From NCBI RefSeq assembly GCF_016862075.1, contig NZ_BOMG01000121.1, positions 1 through 61,087 of the forward strand: a stretch of 61,087 nt of DNA, in the 5' to 3' direction. Positions 60,985 through 61,087 of this stretch are shown here, in pieces; within the stretch, counting starts at the first letter, position 1, and every line of letters begins with the position of its first letter. The translations under genes and the position numbers were made by a program. This stretch comes from Actinoplanes couchii. Its GTDB lineage: Bacteria > Actinomycetota > Actinomycetes > Mycobacteriales > Micromonosporaceae. Below the pieces are notes generated by a model that saw only the letters and a program-made list of their open reading frames with translations, had not been told where the DNA came from and made no database searches.

Positions 60985-61087
60985 AGGAAACGGTCCCCTG
61001 CGGAGCAGGTCAGGAATGGCCGATTCGCTGTCAGGGCGGATCGGTGTGCACCCTGACGGGTGATCCGCTTGGTCATCTCCGAACAGT

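Noticed and set aside
1..61087. CRISPR arrays, tRNA or rRNA genes
   Set aside because: No regularly spaced direct repeats, tRNA-like cloverleaf ends or rRNA-conserved blocks were noticed on reading the window.

Overview
The window is high-GC DNA with frequent GTG starts, overlapping ATGA/GTGA gene junctions, Tat and lipoprotein signals, LacI/TetR/SorC regulators and CUT1 sugar importers that lack their own ATPase. This points to a filamentous actinomycete, probably a soil Micromonosporaceae (Actinoplanes-like). The family placement is inference. No rRNA, tRNA or CRISPR array was seen.

Layout. 0-2 kb: a 3' remnant of a short-chain dehydrogenase, a small coiled-coil protein, and a chitin/cellulose-type LPMO gene (AA10-CBM2) broken by a stop codon and two frameshifts. 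2.5-9.3 kb: an unrecognised 444-residue protein and a 1651-residue HTH-NACHT-HEAT-repeat STAND NTPase, a candidate defence or signalling protein. 9.4-11.5 kb: a TetR divergent from a FrnE-like DsbA protein and an SDR-like protein. 11.5-25.1 kb: a rhamnoside-utilisation locus with a LacI repressor and a frameshifted esterase on one side. On the other side is a translationally coupled operon of two CUT1 permeases, cytosolic GH78 alpha-L-rhamnosidase, solute-binding lipoprotein, secreted GH78, GH1 beta-glucosidase and secreted type-B carboxylesterase. 25-30 kb: a GGDEF protein, an aldo/keto reductase, and an XRE regulator with an MFS exporter. 30-30.5 kb holds transposon debris.

30.6-48.8 kb is the most interesting part. 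A Tat-exported nucleoside-hydrolase-fold protein comes first, then a LacI repressor divergent from an operon of a cytosolic nucleoside-hydrolase-like enzyme plus a CUT1 importer. Next is a SorC regulator divergent from a long operon: DUF2291 lipoprotein, RbsABC-type importer, two-subunit transketolase, FGGY kinase, TIM-barrel isomerase and a secreted DUF1593 (nucleoside-hydrolase-like) protein. The isomerase/kinase/split-transketolase set has the logic of the D-apiose (branched pentose) transketolase pathway. The three nucleoside-hydrolase-fold proteins are therefore candidates for furanoside-cleaving enzymes. A 14-bp motif, TGAATGGATATTCA-like, lies on both sides of the SorC divergent promoter and again in front of the distant Tat-exported hydrolase, tying the segments together.

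48.9-52.4 kb: two more TetR genes, an NmrA-like protein and a quinone-oxidoreductase-like MDR protein. All three TetR loci of the window carry the same 22-bp operator, AAGTGGA-N8-TCCACTT, suggesting a small cross-talking regulon. 52.7-61 kb: a secreted multicopper oxidase, an MFS drug exporter with a divergent XRE regulator and a strong inverted repeat, an FMN riboswitch with stand-alone ribB, IS debris with an 83-bp repeat also found at 30 kb, a cupin, a PQQ-like beta-propeller membrane protein, a second FrnE-like protein and an ABM-fold protein.
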